Source: Psychrosphaera saromensis (GTDB taxonomy: Bacteria; Pseudomonadota; Gammaproteobacteria; Enterobacterales; Alteromonadaceae). From it: a stretch of 64,000 nucleotides of DNA. A program made the position numbers and the translations under genes. Numbering within the stretch: position 1 is the stretch's first letter; each line of letters opens with the position of its first letter. Below, piece after piece: positions 1 to 9,659 of this stretch. The notes under the pieces are model-generated. The model ran no database searches. It was not told where the DNA came from and saw nothing but the letters and a program-made list of their open reading frames with translations. The DNA lies in contig NZ_MSCH01000003.1 in assembly GCF_002954545.1 (NCBI RefSeq), forward strand, positions 1,514,824 through 1,578,823, in the 5' to 3' direction.

Positions 1-1227
1 AAGTTTCGACAAATACCTGAATTGAAATACTTGGTGGCAAACTCAGTTATTCTTGAAGGTGTTAATCTGCCCATTGATAACTTATATATTTTAAATACTT
101 ATGGCTTAGATACTAAGAAGCTAATTAATCTTATCGGTCGAGTAAATCGATTGAATGAGATTTTTAGTGGCTCAGTTTCTAACATGAAAAAACTTGAACC
201 AACAATCCACTTTATTAATTCGGAAGAGTTTAACCGCAAAGACAGCAACATGTTTAATAAGATAAAAATGTTAAAATCTAATGCTTTTAAGGATGCAATT
301 CGAAACCCTACTTTACTTGAATTTGATATATCTAAATTTGATGAAGATATTGAGCGTTCAAAAGATACAGTAGATAAAATTGAAGCAATAAATAAGAAAA
401 ATGCTGTTGTTGCAATTCAAGAGCGAGAAAACTTTTTAATTTCAGAACCAGATGATGAGTTTGATAAGCTAAAAGCATCCTTTATTGAAGCTGGCCTTCA
501 TTTTACATATTACGATGCTGATTCTATATCAGATGAATTATATAACAGAGTCTTGCAATATAAATCTAATATTGAATGGATGCTGTTAGATCCAATAGAG
601 AAAGTTTATAGCGTATTTATTCAAGGGTTTGAAGAAGAGTTTAGGGACAAAGTTTTAGTCAGGCTACAAAATATAAAGGCTCGTAATTATTATCGTATGT
701 TTGTTAAAAACATACATGCCTTAACTTTAAAAGAACATATTAATTTAACCGTCAAATATTTTTACAGCAATGCGGAAGAGACTAAGAATAATATATTTTA
801 CATTGGTGAATCTTATGGAGAATTAGCTAAAGATGGCACGTCATTTGGCGCTACAACTTATATAGATTTAGCTTCTAAATCACATAAGGAGTTAGTCAAC
901 TTAGCTTTAGTTAAGCTAAAAATGGAAAGTGATTTTGTATCTTATAAGTTGAATGAATTCGTTTCGTTATTAAAAGAGTTTGATGCAATATCTGAAGATG
1001 ATTACAACGTATTCATATATGGAACAGCAAAGAAAAGAAATACTGACTTAACTAAACTTGGATTAAGTGGCGCATTAATTAAAAAATTAGAATCTGACAA
1101 GCAGCTTGATAATATTGAAGTTGATTTATATGGGCACGTTAATGCCAATGATGAATTTAAAGAGTACTTATCTCTCCAAGATGATCTGACTCAGTTTGAA
1201 ATTAATAAATATCTTCCATTAGCTTAG
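1..1227 (+). CDS. C-terminal part of a defence-type SF2 helicase (5' partial)
   Basis: The frame is open to the left edge, so the gene starts outside the window. The TTG at 22 is probably not a real start, because the seven codons before it continue the same helicase sequence. The visible part opens with helicase motif V (ILEGVNLP) and motif VI (LIGRVNRL), the end of the second RecA-like domain of a superfamily 2, Ski2-like helicase. About 350 residues of mostly charged, helical C-terminal sequence follow. This motif V/VI style and a tail of the form YG(T)xxK...LGLS...L resemble the large helicases of bacterial defence systems such as Hachiman HamB; that resemblance is from memory. Motifs I and II are not visible, so neither activity nor subfamily can be shown. 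By eye the gene is more AT-rich than the cell-wall genes that follow. A terminator-like hairpin lies 27 bp after the stop. Confidence 0.6.
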   Translation, partial: KFRQIPELKYLVANSVILEGVNLPIDNLYILNTYGLDTKKLINLIGRVNRLNEIFSGSVSNMKKLEPTIHFINSEEFNRKDSNMFNKIKMLKSNAFKDAIRNPTLLEFDISKFDEDIERSKDTVDKIEAINKKNAVVAIQERENFLISEPDDEFDKLKASFIEAGLHFTYYDADSISDELYNRVLQYKSNIEWMLLDPIEKVYSVFIQGFEEEFRDKVLVRLQNIKARNYYRMFVKNIHALTLKEHINLTVKYFYSNAEETKNNIFYIGESYGELAKDGTSFGATTYIDLASKSHKELVNLALVKLKMESDFVSYKLNEFVSLLKEFDAISEDDYNVFIYGTAKKRNTDLTKLGLSGALIKKLESDKQLDNIEVDLYGHVNANDEFKEYLSLQDDLTQFEINKYLPLA

Positions 1228-1254
1228 CTGTGTTTCATATTTTGCTCTCAACTC

Positions 1255-1276
1255 AAAGCCAGCGGAAGCTGGTTTT
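1255..1276 (+). terminator. Hairpin after the helicase gene
   Basis: The arms around CCAGC-ggaa-GCTGG extend through flanking A:T pairs and end in a run of four T. The hairpin sits 27 bp after the helicase stop, so it probably ends that transcript. The T tract is short. Confidence 0.5.
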
Positions 1277-1365
1277 ATCTTTAGCTCTTGCTCTGCTTTT
1301 ATCCTCCATCACAAAATCACTTCATTAATATTATTTTTTATAAAATTCGAAGCAGGGATGCTGAG

Positions 1366-1406
1366 AAAGGGCTGGTTATCAGGGACGATTTTCAGCCCTT
1401 TTTTTT
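1366..1406 (+). terminator. Strong intrinsic terminator
   Basis: Perfect 9-bp arms (AAAGGGCTG and CAGCCCTTT) enclose an 18-nt loop, and T residues run on to 1406. No gene lies directly in front of it: the helicase stop is 139 bp upstream and already has its own hairpin. It may be a second terminator or the 3' end of a small RNA. Confidence 0.6.
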
Positions 1407-1460
1407 GTAAACAAAAATAACTATTTAATGAAGTATTAGATTTTGTTTGGAAGCGGGCTT

Positions 1461-1514
1461 TTTCGCCTACCTTTTTTGGCTGTTGAAAAAAGGTATGGTC
1501 GCCGAGGGGCGAAA
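1461..1514. repeat. Nested inverted repeat, possible structured RNA
   Basis: The outer arms are TTTCGCC (1461-1467) and GGCGAAA (1508-1514), both perfect. Directly inside lie perfect 10-bp arms, TACCTTTTTT (1468-1477) and AAAAAAGGTA (1486-1495), with an 8-nt loop. A 12-nt one-sided bulge (1496-1507) separates the two helices on the 3' side. It does not end in a T run, so it is not an ordinary terminator. The function is unknown. Confidence 0.5.
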
Positions 1515-1765
1515 CCTGATAGTTCAGAAAATATCTATTAAAGATGATTACGAAGATATTAATATATAAAACGAATTATCTTTTAAAATAAAAGCTAAGC
1601 CTGCACCTTTTTGCTGTTACAAAACCCCCACCTGCCTCAAAGGCCTCCACCACGAATAAAACAACAACTCCCACAAAACTCCACAATAGCCAATGATTTA
1701 GCTAAAACCCTTTATTTATTGCCTCATATTAAGATTTTGTAAATGACCTCTAATACTCACGAAGC

Positions 1766-1795
1766 TTGACAATATTCACTACTGAAGCTTAAACT
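1766..1795 (+). promoter_or_regulatory. Putative dcw (Pmra) sigma-70 promoter
   Basis: A perfect -35 hexamer TTGACA (1766-1771) lies 18 bp before TAAACT (1790-1795), a four-of-six match to the -10 consensus. It sits about 140 bp before mraZ and immediately upstream of the MraZ-type boxes, the arrangement expected of an autorepressed cluster promoter. The -10 is imperfect. Confidence 0.55.
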
Positions 1796-1804
1796 GTAGT
1801 TTGG

Positions 1805-1827
1805 TGGGAAATTGTGGGGATAAATGG
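1805..1827 (+). promoter_or_regulatory. MraZ operator: phased TGGG repeats
   Basis: TGGG occurs at 1805-1808 and 1815-1818 and TGG at 1825-1827, exactly 10 bp apart. MraZ is known to bind direct repeats of TGGG separated by about one helical turn in the dcw promoter. The array lies just downstream of the predicted -10, where bound MraZ would block initiation. The third unit is degenerate. Confidence 0.75.
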
Positions 1828-1932
1828 TTCCTATGAAATCTAATACAAATTTGGTTTAAATAATAACCAAACAAGATTCAGATTGTTATCAGGCTGTAGT
1901 TAGGTTCTGTAACAAGATAATGGAGTGAATAA

Positions 1933-2391
1933 ATGTTTCGCGGTGCAAACCCTCTTTCTTTAGATAGTAAAGGCCGGTTGTCGATACCTACTCGACACCG
2001 AGACTCGTTGCTGTCTGAATCTGAAGGGAAAATGATTTGTACAGTGGATCTTCACCAACCATGCCTGTTGCTTTACCCATTAGTTGAATGGGAAGAAATT
2101 GAATATAAGTTACGTCAACTTTCGTCTATGAACCCTCATGAAAGAAGAGTTCAGCGTGTTTTGTTAGGGAATGCGCATGAAGTTGATATGGATAAAAGCG
2201 GTCGTATTTTATTACCTACCGCGTTAAGACAGCATGCAGGTTTAGATAAGCCTATTATGTTAGTAGGGCAATTGAACAAATTTGAAATTTGGTCTGACAG
2301 TAAATGGCATCAGCAAATGTTGGACGATATTGAAACTGAGCTTGAAGGCGACTTTGAGTTAACGGATAGTTTAAAAGACTTTTCGCTTTAA
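1933..2391 (+). CDS. mraZ: Transcriptional regulator MraZ
   Basis: The 152-residue product is MraZ, the DNA-binding protein encoded first in most dcw clusters. It is built of two SpoVT-AbrB swapped-hairpin domains: the first opens with [20 protein letters not shown], the second lies around residues 80-130 ([17 protein letters not shown]). Length equals that of E. coli MraZ. The ATG is preceded by TGGAGTG, a good ribosome binding site. MraZ forms ring oligomers and represses the cluster through TGGG repeats, which are present at 1805-1827. It is the first gene of the long transcript that continues with rsmH. Confidence 0.97.
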   Translation: MFRGANPLSLDSKGRLSIPTRHRDSLLSESEGKMICTVDLHQPCLLLYPLVEWEEIEYKLRQLSSMNPHERRVQRVLLGNAHEVDMDKSGRILLPTALRQHAGLDKPIMLVGQLNKFEIWSDSKWHQQMLDDIETELEGDFELTDSLKDFSL

Positions 2392-2465
2392 TTTAGTTTT
2401 ACCCTGATTGATAGATGATCAGATTAATAAATAAACCGATTCATAGATAAATAAATGGCAGGGCA

Positions 2466-3401
2466 ATGACAGAAGCACACGTTTCAGTTTTACTAAAAGA
2501 ATCAATTGATGCTTTGGCAATTAAGCCAAATGGTATTTATGTCGATTGTACATTCGGTCGTGGCGGTCATTCGGGTGAGATTTTAAAACAACTTAATAGC
2601 GATGGCCGTTTATACGCTATAGACCGTGATCCAACGGCGATAGAAGCGGCAAAAAAATTCGCAGACAATGAGAGCTTTCATATCGATCATTGTCCGTTTT
2701 CCCAGCTACAAGCTATTATTGAAAAACATGATTTAATTGGCAAGGTAGACGGTATTTTAATGGACTTAGGTGTGTCTTCACCTCAGCTAGATGAAGCGGA
2801 TAGAGGGTTTAGTTTTATGAAACCAGGCCCTTTAGATATGCGTATGGATAATACCAATGGTATTACTGCTGCGGCTTGGTTAGCTAAAGCGGAAGAAGAC
2901 GACATTGCATTTGCCTTAAAAACGTATGGTGAAGAAAAGTTTGCTAAACGTGTTGCCAGAAAAATAGTAGAGACACGTAAAGAGTCTCCTTTGGTTACAA
3001 CAACTGACTTAGCGACGTTAGTGGCGGGTTGTGTACCAAAAAGCAAAGCAGAAAAGAAACATCCTGCAACGCGTACATTCCAAGGTATTCGTATTTATAT
3101 TAATAGTGAATTGGTAGAAATTGAAGCCGCACTTGACGCGTCATTGAATGTATTAAAAGCCGGTGGCAGATTGTCTGTGATCAGTTTCCATTCTCTTGAA
3201 GACCGTATTGTAAAACAGTTTATTCGTAAAGAAAGCCAAGGTAAGCAAGTACCAAGAGGTTTACCTATGACGGAAGCTGAGTTGAATGTTGGCATTAAAC
3301 TTAAGCCTATTGGCAAAGCGTATAAACCAACAGAACAAGAAATTACTAATAATAGTCGAGCGCGCAGCTCTGTCCTTAGAGTCGCTGAAAGACTAGCCTA
3401 A
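2466..3401 (+). CDS. rsmH: 16S rRNA m4C1402 methyltransferase RsmH
   Basis: RsmH (MraW) uses S-adenosylmethionine to N4-methylate C1402 of 16S rRNA in the ribosomal P site. The N-terminus carries [12 protein letters not shown] and the nucleotide-binding loop [10 protein letters not shown]. Downstream are [11 protein letters not shown] and, near the C-terminus, [13 protein letters not shown], all hallmarks of the family. At 311 residues it has normal length. The 74-bp gap from mraZ has no terminator. Its stop overlaps the ftsL start by one base (TAATG), which suggests translational coupling. Confidence 0.97.
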   Translation: MTEAHVSVLLKESIDALAIKPNGIYVDCTFGRGGHSGEILKQLNSDGRLYAIDRDPTAIEAAKKFADNESFHIDHCPFSQLQAIIEKHDLIGKVDGILMDLGVSSPQLDEADRGFSFMKPGPLDMRMDNTNGITAAAWLAKAEEDDIAFALKTYGEEKFAKRVARKIVETRKESPLVTTTDLATLVAGCVPKSKAEKKHPATRTFQGIRIYINSELVEIEAALDASLNVLKAGGRLSVISFHSLEDRIVKQFIRKESQGKQVPRGLPMTEAELNVGIKLKPIGKAYKPTEQEITNNSRARSSVLRVAERLA

Positions 3402-3718
3402 TGAAAAATATAATCGATAGCGAATTAGCAAAACTGATCTTTAAGGACTTAAGTAAGTATAAACTTACGCTTGGGTTCTTATTGCTTAATGTTATTTTTG
3501 CTATCACTGTCGTTCATTGGGCACAACTGAATAGACAAATGGTGATCCAACAGGACGTATTGTTGCAACAACGCGATGATATCGACCTACGCTGGCGTCA
3601 CTTGTTGTTAGAACAACGATCTTTGGCGGAACATAGTCGAGTGGAAAGCATTGCTCGTAATCGCCTTGGAATGAAACGTCCAACGACGGATGAAGAAGTA
3701 GTGGTGACTTTACCGTGA
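3401..3718 (+). CDS. ftsL: Cell division protein FtsL
   Basis: FtsL is a 105-residue bitopic membrane protein of the divisome that forms a complex with FtsQ and FtsB and activates FtsWI. The sequence shows a short cytoplasmic tail, one hydrophobic segment at about residues 23-43, and a periplasmic coiled-coil helix of about 50 residues (MVIQQDVLLQQRDDIDLRW). It ends with RLGMKRPTTDEEVVV, typical of FtsL. Identification rests on size, topology and position between rsmH and ftsI, since the family is poorly conserved. Its end overlaps the ftsI start by four bases. Confidence 0.93.
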   Translation: MKNIIDSELAKLIFKDLSKYKLTLGFLLLNVIFAITVVHWAQLNRQMVIQQDVLLQQRDDIDLRWRHLLLEQRSLAEHSRVESIARNRLGMKRPTTDEEVVVTLP

Positions 3719-5562
3719 AAGATTGGCTAAATAAATCCTCAAAGTCTAATAAAAAACAAGCACAAAGCCGACGCTCTGCTAATGCAAAGTCGCTCGGAAA
3801 TAAGTCGCTTGGTAATAAATCAAACAAACAAGCCAAACAAATCGCTAAGCCCGGTTTTAACCGTTGGCGCTTTCAATTTGTGATTGTCTCTTTAGTTTTA
3901 GTATTTGGTGTTGTGGTATTTAGAGCTGCATTTTTACAAATCATTCAGCCAGACCGCTTACTTGTAGAAGGTGATAATCGCACCATTCGTATTAAAGAAG
4001 GCACAATTCAACGTGGCATGATCACCGACCGAAATGGCGAAGAGCTGGCGGTTAGTGTGCCAGTACAAACTATTTGGGCCGACCCTCAGCAAGTACTTGA
4101 GTATCCAGAATTTGAAACTGACGTTAGATGGGAAGCACTGGCGAAAGTATTAGATATGCAAGAGCATGAGTTATTAGCGCGTATCACCAACAATGCAAAA
4201 AAACGTTTTATTTATCTTAAACGTAAAACCAATCCAGTGGTTGCCGACTATGTGGAACAGCTGCGTATTCCTGGTGTTCGTTTAAGAGAAGAGTCAAAAC
4301 GTTATTATCCCGCTGGCGAAATTACCGCACATATTGTTGGCTTTACCAACATAGACGGTGAAGGTATTGAAGGGGTAGAACTACGCCACAATGATTGGAT
4401 GATAGGCACGCCAAGTAAACGTAAAATAATTAAAGACGCCAAAGGTCGAGAAATCGAAGTTTTGGAAGAAGAGAAAGGTTCAAAACCGCAAAATGTAGTG
4501 TTAACCATAGATCAAAGAATTCAATCTGCGGTATATCAAGAGCTTAAAAAAGCGGTGCAAACTTACGAAGCAACATCAGGCTCAGCCATTGTTGTTGATG
4601 TAAAAACGGCGGAAGTTTTAGCTATGGTAAATAGCCCGTCATTTAACCCTAATAATCGTAACAATGTACCACTGCGCAGTATTCGTAATCGTGCTATTAC
4701 CGACACGTTTGAACCTGGCTCAACAATGAAGCCTTTAGCGGTTATTAATGCGTTAGATTATGGTTCTTACGGCACATTAGATTTAGTCGACACTTCACCG
4801 GGTTATATGCGACTTGGCGGTAGCCGAGTATCGGACCCGAGAAATCGTGGCCAAATTAGTTTGGCTGACGTACTTAAATACTCTTCAAATATGGGGTCGA
4901 GTAAGTTGGCGTTGTCTACACCAAAAGAGTCGTTTTTAGGCATGTTCTATCGTATGGGCTTAGTCGATTACAGCGGTATAGATTTAATTGGTGAGAGTAC
5001 CGGAATATTTAATGAACGCAGACGTTGGTCTGACATTGAAGTGGCTACTTTATCTTATGGTTACGGAATTTCAGTCACCGCTGCTCAATTGGTGAAAATG
5101 TACACCACGATTGGTGCAGGTGGTGTAAGCAAGCCATTATCAATTATTAAAACAGAATTGAAAAAGCCAGAAGAACAAGTGATCAGTAAAGAGATTGCTA
5201 ATGACGTACTTGCCATGATGGAAAGTGTGGTGAGTGTTGACGGTTCAGGCAAGCGTGCAATTGTAAAAGGTTACCGCGTTGCAGGTAAAACAGGTACAAG
5301 TATAAAAGCGGTTGGCGGCGGTTATGGAAATGACTACGTCAACGTGTTTGCTGGCGTAGGTCCAGTATCAAATCCAGAAATAGCAATAGTGGTGGTGATT
5401 AATGAACCGAAAGGGGATTATTATTATGGTGGCGAAACCGCAGCCCCAACCTTTGCGAAAATAATGAGACAGACATTGAGAACATTGAACGTTGCGCCCG
5501 ATGCATTAGGGGAATCTAAAATTCAGTTGGCTGATGTAAAAAGGGAGAGCTCTGGTGACTAA
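3715..5562 (+). CDS. ftsI: Septal peptidoglycan transpeptidase FtsI (PBP3)
   Basis: FtsI crosslinks septal peptidoglycan together with the glycosyltransferase FtsW. The order is a cytoplasmic tail, one membrane helix at about residues 52-75, a pedestal domain, and a penicillin-binding transpeptidase domain with all three active-site motifs: S336-T-M-K (nucleophile Ser336), S390-S-N392 and K525-T-G. The GTG start overlaps ftsL. At 615 residues it is somewhat longer than E. coli FtsI (588). The difference includes a Lys/Ser-rich tail of about 50 residues containing a short duplication (KSLGNKSLGNKS). The class B PBP assignment is firm; the tail's role is unknown. Confidence 0.97.
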   Translation: MKDWLNKSSKSNKKQAQSRRSANAKSLGNKSLGNKSNKQAKQIAKPGFNRWRFQFVIVSLVLVFGVVVFRAAFLQIIQPDRLLVEGDNRTIRIKEGTIQRGMITDRNGEELAVSVPVQTIWADPQQVLEYPEFETDVRWEALAKVLDMQEHELLARITNNAKKRFIYLKRKTNPVVADYVEQLRIPGVRLREESKRYYPAGEITAHIVGFTNIDGEGIEGVELRHNDWMIGTPSKRKIIKDAKGREIEVLEEEKGSKPQNVVLTIDQRIQSAVYQELKKAVQTYEATSGSAIVVDVKTAEVLAMVNSPSFNPNNRNNVPLRSIRNRAITDTFEPGSTMKPLAVINALDYGSYGTLDLVDTSPGYMRLGGSRVSDPRNRGQISLADVLKYSSNMGSSKLALSTPKESFLGMFYRMGLVDYSGIDLIGESTGIFNERRRWSDIEVATLSYGYGISVTAAQLVKMYTTIGAGGVSKPLSIIKTELKKPEEQVISKEIANDVLAMMESVVSVDGSGKRAIVKGYRVAGKTGTSIKAVGGGYGNDYVNVFAGVGPVSNPEIAIVVVINEPKGDYYYGGETAAPTFAKIMRQTLRTLNVAPDALGESKIQLADVKRESSGD

Positions 5563-7057
5563 TTGGCGAGATATAGAACAGCAATTAAAAAAGGCTCAAG
5601 TTGTACTTGAGCCTTCTGCACGTTTAATACCTGATAGTAGACAGGTGACTAAAGGCGATATATTTATCGCCACAAAAGGCTTTGACCAAGACGGTGCTAG
5701 TTATATTAACAAAGCTTTAGAGCTAGGCGCCGTGGCGATTTTAGTGTCGGATGCGTGTGATGAACACTTGTATAGTAAGTTTAATAATGTGGTATTAGTA
5801 ACAGATTTAGAGAAAAAAATAGCCCACATTGCCAAAGAGTTTTACATCAAAGATCAGTCGGTCTCTATGCCTGTTATTGCCGTAACTGGCACCAATGGCA
5901 AAACGTCTATTAGTCATCTTTTAGCGCAATTAAGCCAAATTTGTTTACAGCAAGAGTCTGCAGTTATTGGCACTATTGGAACTGGGTCGATAAACGACTT
6001 ACAACCAAGCAGTAATACTACGCCAGGCGTTACAGAAATATACCGTTTGATCAGTGAGTTTTTAGTGAAAAATTACGGCTCACTAACAATGGAAGTTTCT
6101 TCTCACGCTCTAGAACAAGGGCGCATTGAAGGACTAGATTTAGACGTTGCCATATTTACCAATTTAACGTTAGACCATCTTGATTACCACGGAACGATGG
6201 AAGCGTATTTTGAAGCCAAAGCAAAACTGTTTAATGAATACCAACCTAAATGTGCCGTGATAAATGTAGATGACAAATATGGTCGTCGTCTTGCTGATAT
6301 GGTTGCTAACCAAACTCGTGTGATTGCTTATGGGCAATCAGACAACGTTAAAGCTTATTCTGATTATGTTTATATTCGTGGTTTTGAGTGTCATACACAT
6401 GGCTTATCAATCGACATAGAATGGCAAGTTATTGGTGCTAAAGAAGAGTGTTTTTTACAATTACCAATTTATGGTGAGTTTAATTGTTTAAATTTAGCTG
6501 CGGTGTTTGCCACTGCGTTAACGTTAAATTGGCCAATTGTTGCTGGCCATTTTAGTCAATTAAAACCAGTTCCGGGACGTTTAGAATTATTTGTTAAACC
6601 TAATCTACCTGTTGCTGTTGTTGATTACGCGCATACACCAGATGCCCTTGAACAGTCTTTGTTAGCAGTAAGAAAACATTTATCAGGTGAGTTGTACGTT
6701 ATCTTTGGTTGTGGTGGTGAGCGTGACGTAAGTAAACGTCCAATTATGGGGCAGCTTGCGCAAAAGCATGCTGACCATGTGATCATCACCAATGATAATC
6801 CAAGAACTGAAAACGAAGATAAGATCATCACCGACATTGAAGCCGGCATGACCGGCTCAAACTACCAAATAATTAAAAGCCGAAAAGAAGCGATTGAACT
6901 TGCGTTACAAAACGCAACAGCAAGTGATGCAATTCTGATTGCTGGTAAAGGTCATGAAACCTATCAAGTTATTGGCACCGAAAGTATTGCTTACAATGAA
7001 CGTGATTATGTTGAAAAGTTGATGGCTACCTTAACCAATCATGGCGGCATGATATGA
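5555..7057 (+). CDS. murE: UDP-MurNAc-L-Ala-D-Glu:meso-DAP ligase MurE
   Basis: MurE adds the third amino acid to the peptidoglycan precursor in the cytoplasm, using ATP. The Mur-ligase P-loop TGTNGKT (G115-K116-T117) is intact. The C-terminal domain carries D414-N-P-R417, the tetrad that recognises meso-diaminopimelate; lysine-adding enzymes have a different sequence there. The 500-residue length is usual. Translation begins at a GTG within the end of ftsI (8-base overlap), with GGGAGA as ribosome binding site. It is followed by murF with a four-base overlap. Confidence 0.97.
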   Translation: MTNWRDIEQQLKKAQVVLEPSARLIPDSRQVTKGDIFIATKGFDQDGASYINKALELGAVAILVSDACDEHLYSKFNNVVLVTDLEKKIAHIAKEFYIKDQSVSMPVIAVTGTNGKTSISHLLAQLSQICLQQESAVIGTIGTGSINDLQPSSNTTPGVTEIYRLISEFLVKNYGSLTMEVSSHALEQGRIEGLDLDVAIFTNLTLDHLDYHGTMEAYFEAKAKLFNEYQPKCAVINVDDKYGRRLADMVANQTRVIAYGQSDNVKAYSDYVYIRGFECHTHGLSIDIEWQVIGAKEECFLQLPIYGEFNCLNLAAVFATALTLNWPIVAGHFSQLKPVPGRLELFVKPNLPVAVVDYAHTPDALEQSLLAVRKHLSGELYVIFGCGGERDVSKRPIMGQLAQKHADHVIITNDNPRTENEDKIITDIEAGMTGSNYQIIKSRKEAIELALQNATASDAILIAGKGHETYQVIGTESIAYNERDYVEKLMATLTNHGGMI

Positions 7058-8535
7058 TAAATGTCCCGTTAAAATGGATTAAAGACACGTTATCGTTAAC
7101 CGATGAACAAGTGGTTAATCTGCCTAGTGATACAAGCTCAGACCAATACGCTGAATTAATAGAGCAAAAGGTCGTGGCTTTCTCAACGGACAGCCGAACG
7201 ATTAAAGCAGGGCATGTATTTATTGGATTACGTGGACCTAATTTTGACAGTAATTCGTTTATTGAAGATGTAAAAAACAAAGGCGCTATTGCGGTTATTG
7301 TTGATACACCTAGCCCCGTTGATATTCCGCAATTTATTGTAAAAGATACATTGCTTGCTTATGGCAAATTAGCTGCAAAAGTTGCAGCGACAGTGAATGC
7401 CAAAACCATTGCGATTACTGGCAGTGTGGGTAAAACCTCAGTGAAAGAAATGTGTGCGGCTATTTTACTGCCTAAAGGCAATGTATTAGCGACTAACGGT
7501 AACTTCAATAATGAAATTGGTGTACCTCATACATTAATGCGTTTAGAGCCGAGTCATGAATATGCGGTTATCGAATTAGGCGCAAATCATATTGGTGAAA
7601 TCGCTTACACCACAGAGTTAGCTCAGCCAGATGTAGCGATTTTGAATAATGTTGCTGAGGCGCATTTGGAAGGTTTTGGCGATATCCAAGGTGTGGTTCG
7701 CGCTAAAGGTGAGATTTTTAATGGTTTAACCAAAGACGGGATTGCCATTGTAAATGGTGACTCTGAATATAAAGAATATTGGTTAACTCGCCTTAATACT
7801 AAATTTAACGGTAATGCTGAACACGTAATTCAATTTGGCTTAAGTTCTGAATTGGATAAGGTCGCGCCAAGTGTTACTGCTGCAAATATCAATTTGAACA
7901 AACTGGGCTGCGCCACTTTTACCTTGCATCTTGCTCCTAGTGAAGTCCTTGGTGATAAGTCTGCGCAAAGCATAGACATTGAATTGGCGATCCCAGGTAA
8001 ACACAATGTGACCAATGCATTAGCTGCCGCCGCAGCCTGTTATTCAGTTGGCGCAACGTTACAAGAAATTAAGACTGGCTTGTTAAACATGGCCAGTGTG
8101 AAAGGTCGTGTGGATATACATCAAATCTCAGATAGTGTGTTAATCATTGATGATACTTACAATGCCAATGTGCAGTCGGTTAAAGCGGCCATCGACTTAG
8201 TGTCGAGCTATCAAGGCAAAAACATACTTGTACTAGGTGATATGGCGGAGCTGGGAACAGACGCTAAACGTTATCATCGAGATGTAGGTGAGTACGCACT
8301 AATAAAAAATATAGACATGTTGATGTCAATTGGTGAGTTAAGCCAAAGTGCATCTTCTGCAATGGATAAGCAAGGGGAACATTTTACCTCTCAAGCTGGT
8401 GTAATAACAAAACTAAACCAGTTAATAAAAGACGCTGACAGCGCAATATCAATATTAGTTAAGGGTTCCAGAAGTGCCAAGATGGAACAGATTGTTGAAC
8501 AGATAATCGCTGATAATAATTTAAGTAGTTACTAA
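7054..8535 (+). CDS. murF: UDP-MurNAc-tripeptide:D-Ala-D-Ala ligase MurF
   Basis: MurF completes the UDP-MurNAc pentapeptide by adding D-Ala-D-Ala. The N-terminal uridine-binding domain contains [19 protein letters not shown], and the ATP-binding loop is TGSVGKTS (G126-K127-T128). The central and C-terminal Mur ligase domains follow, with [12 protein letters not shown] and VLGDMAELG. At 493 residues it is about 40 longer than the E. coli enzyme, mostly from loops in the middle domain. The ATG lies inside the end of murE (ATGA-type overlap), so expression is probably coupled. Confidence 0.97.
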   Translation: MINVPLKWIKDTLSLTDEQVVNLPSDTSSDQYAELIEQKVVAFSTDSRTIKAGHVFIGLRGPNFDSNSFIEDVKNKGAIAVIVDTPSPVDIPQFIVKDTLLAYGKLAAKVAATVNAKTIAITGSVGKTSVKEMCAAILLPKGNVLATNGNFNNEIGVPHTLMRLEPSHEYAVIELGANHIGEIAYTTELAQPDVAILNNVAEAHLEGFGDIQGVVRAKGEIFNGLTKDGIAIVNGDSEYKEYWLTRLNTKFNGNAEHVIQFGLSSELDKVAPSVTAANINLNKLGCATFTLHLAPSEVLGDKSAQSIDIELAIPGKHNVTNALAAAAACYSVGATLQEIKTGLLNMASVKGRVDIHQISDSVLIIDDTYNANVQSVKAAIDLVSSYQGKNILVLGDMAELGTDAKRYHRDVGEYALIKNIDMLMSIGELSQSASSAMDKQGEHFTSQAGVITKLNQLIKDADSAISILVKGSRSAKMEQIVEQIIADNNLSSY

Positions 8536-8554
8536 AAATAATAAAGGTAAAATT

Positions 8555-9637
8555 ATGCTAGTTTGGTTAGCGGAATATTTAACTCAGTTTCATTCTGGGT
8601 TTAATGTGTTTTCATATTTAACATTTAGAGCCATTCTAAGTGTTCTTACAGCTATGGTGTTATCGCTTTATTATGGTCCAAAATTAATACGTAAATTACA
8701 GCGTATGCAGATTGGACAAACAATTCGAGATGATGGTCCAGAAAGTCACTTAAGTAAGTCGGGTACGCCAACCATGGGCGGTCTTCTTATTTTAGGCTCA
8801 ATTGTTGTGAGTACTTTATTGTGGGCAGATCTTTCTAATCAATATGTTTGGGTTGTCTTAGCTGTTGTGCTTGGTTACGGAATTGTTGGTTTTGTTGATG
8901 ATTATCGTAAAGTTATTCGCAAAGATAGTAATGGACTTATTGCTCGTTGGAAATATTTTTGGTTGTCAGCAATTGCTATTGTTGTTGCTGTATTTTTATA
9001 TATGAATGCTGAACACCCAGTAGAAACATCGCTAGTGGTTCCGTTCTTTAAAGATGTAATGCCGCAACTTGGCCTTTTATATTTATTAGTGGTGTACTTC
9101 ACGCTTGTGGGTACCAGTAATGCTGTGAACTTAACAGACGGCTTAGATGGCCTAGCTATTGTGCCAACTATCATGGTGGCTGCCGCGTTAGCGTTAATTG
9201 CGTATTTAACCAGTAACGTTAATTTCTCTGAATATTTACATATTCCTTATATTCCAAAAGCCGATGAACTTACTGTTGTATGTACTGCAATTTTTGGTGC
9301 TGGACTAGGCTTTTTATGGTTTAACACTTACCCAGCACAAGTATTTATGGGCGATGTAGGCTCATTAGCTTTAGGCGGAGCCTTAGGCATTATTGCCGTA
9401 TTAGTTCGTCAAGAGCTTGTATTATTTATTATGGGCGGCGTATTTGTAATGGAAACCATGTCGGTTATTTTACAAGTTGGATCGTTTAAATTACGTGGTG
9501 AACGTATCTTTAAAATGGCACCAATTCATCATCACTATGAATTAAGTGGTTGGCCTGAACCTAGAGTAATTGTACGATTCTGGATCGTTTCTTTGGTCTT
9601 AGTGTTAATCGGTTTAGCAACGCTTAAACTTCGCTAA
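8555..9637 (+). CDS. mraY: Phospho-MurNAc-pentapeptide transferase MraY
   Basis: MraY transfers phospho-MurNAc-pentapeptide to undecaprenyl phosphate to make lipid I at the inner membrane. The protein is a 360-residue polytopic membrane protein, about 10 helices, with the family's signature segments: the Asp pair in [32 protein letters not shown], and the histidine cluster APIHHHYE. Length and motifs match E. coli MraY closely. A ribosome binding site (AAAGG) precedes the ATG, 19 bp after murF. Confidence 0.98.
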   Translation: MLVWLAEYLTQFHSGFNVFSYLTFRAILSVLTAMVLSLYYGPKLIRKLQRMQIGQTIRDDGPESHLSKSGTPTMGGLLILGSIVVSTLLWADLSNQYVWVVLAVVLGYGIVGFVDDYRKVIRKDSNGLIARWKYFWLSAIAIVVAVFLYMNAEHPVETSLVVPFFKDVMPQLGLLYLLVVYFTLVGTSNAVNLTDGLDGLAIVPTIMVAAALALIAYLTSNVNFSEYLHIPYIPKADELTVVCTAIFGAGLGFLWFNTYPAQVFMGDVGSLALGGALGIIAVLVRQELVLFIMGGVFVMETMSVILQVGSFKLRGERIFKMAPIHHHYELSGWPEPRVIVRFWIVSLVLVLIGLATLKLR

Positions 9638-9659
9638 TTTCTAAAAAATAGAGAACATT

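Larger units (their letters stand above)
1228..1932. other. Gene-free spacer between helicase and dcw cluster
   Basis: This 705-bp stretch has no credible reading frame. It holds two terminator hairpins (1255-1276 and 1366-1406), a nested inverted repeat (1461-1514), and the mraZ promoter with its MraZ boxes (1766-1827). I see nothing specific in 1520-1740 beyond AT-rich sequence and a C-rich patch near 1625-1680. Confidence 0.7.

Noticed and set aside
2783-3316. Open frames on the minus strand inside rsmH
   Set aside because: They are out-of-frame shadows of a clearly conserved gene, with no ribosome binding site and no recognisable domain.
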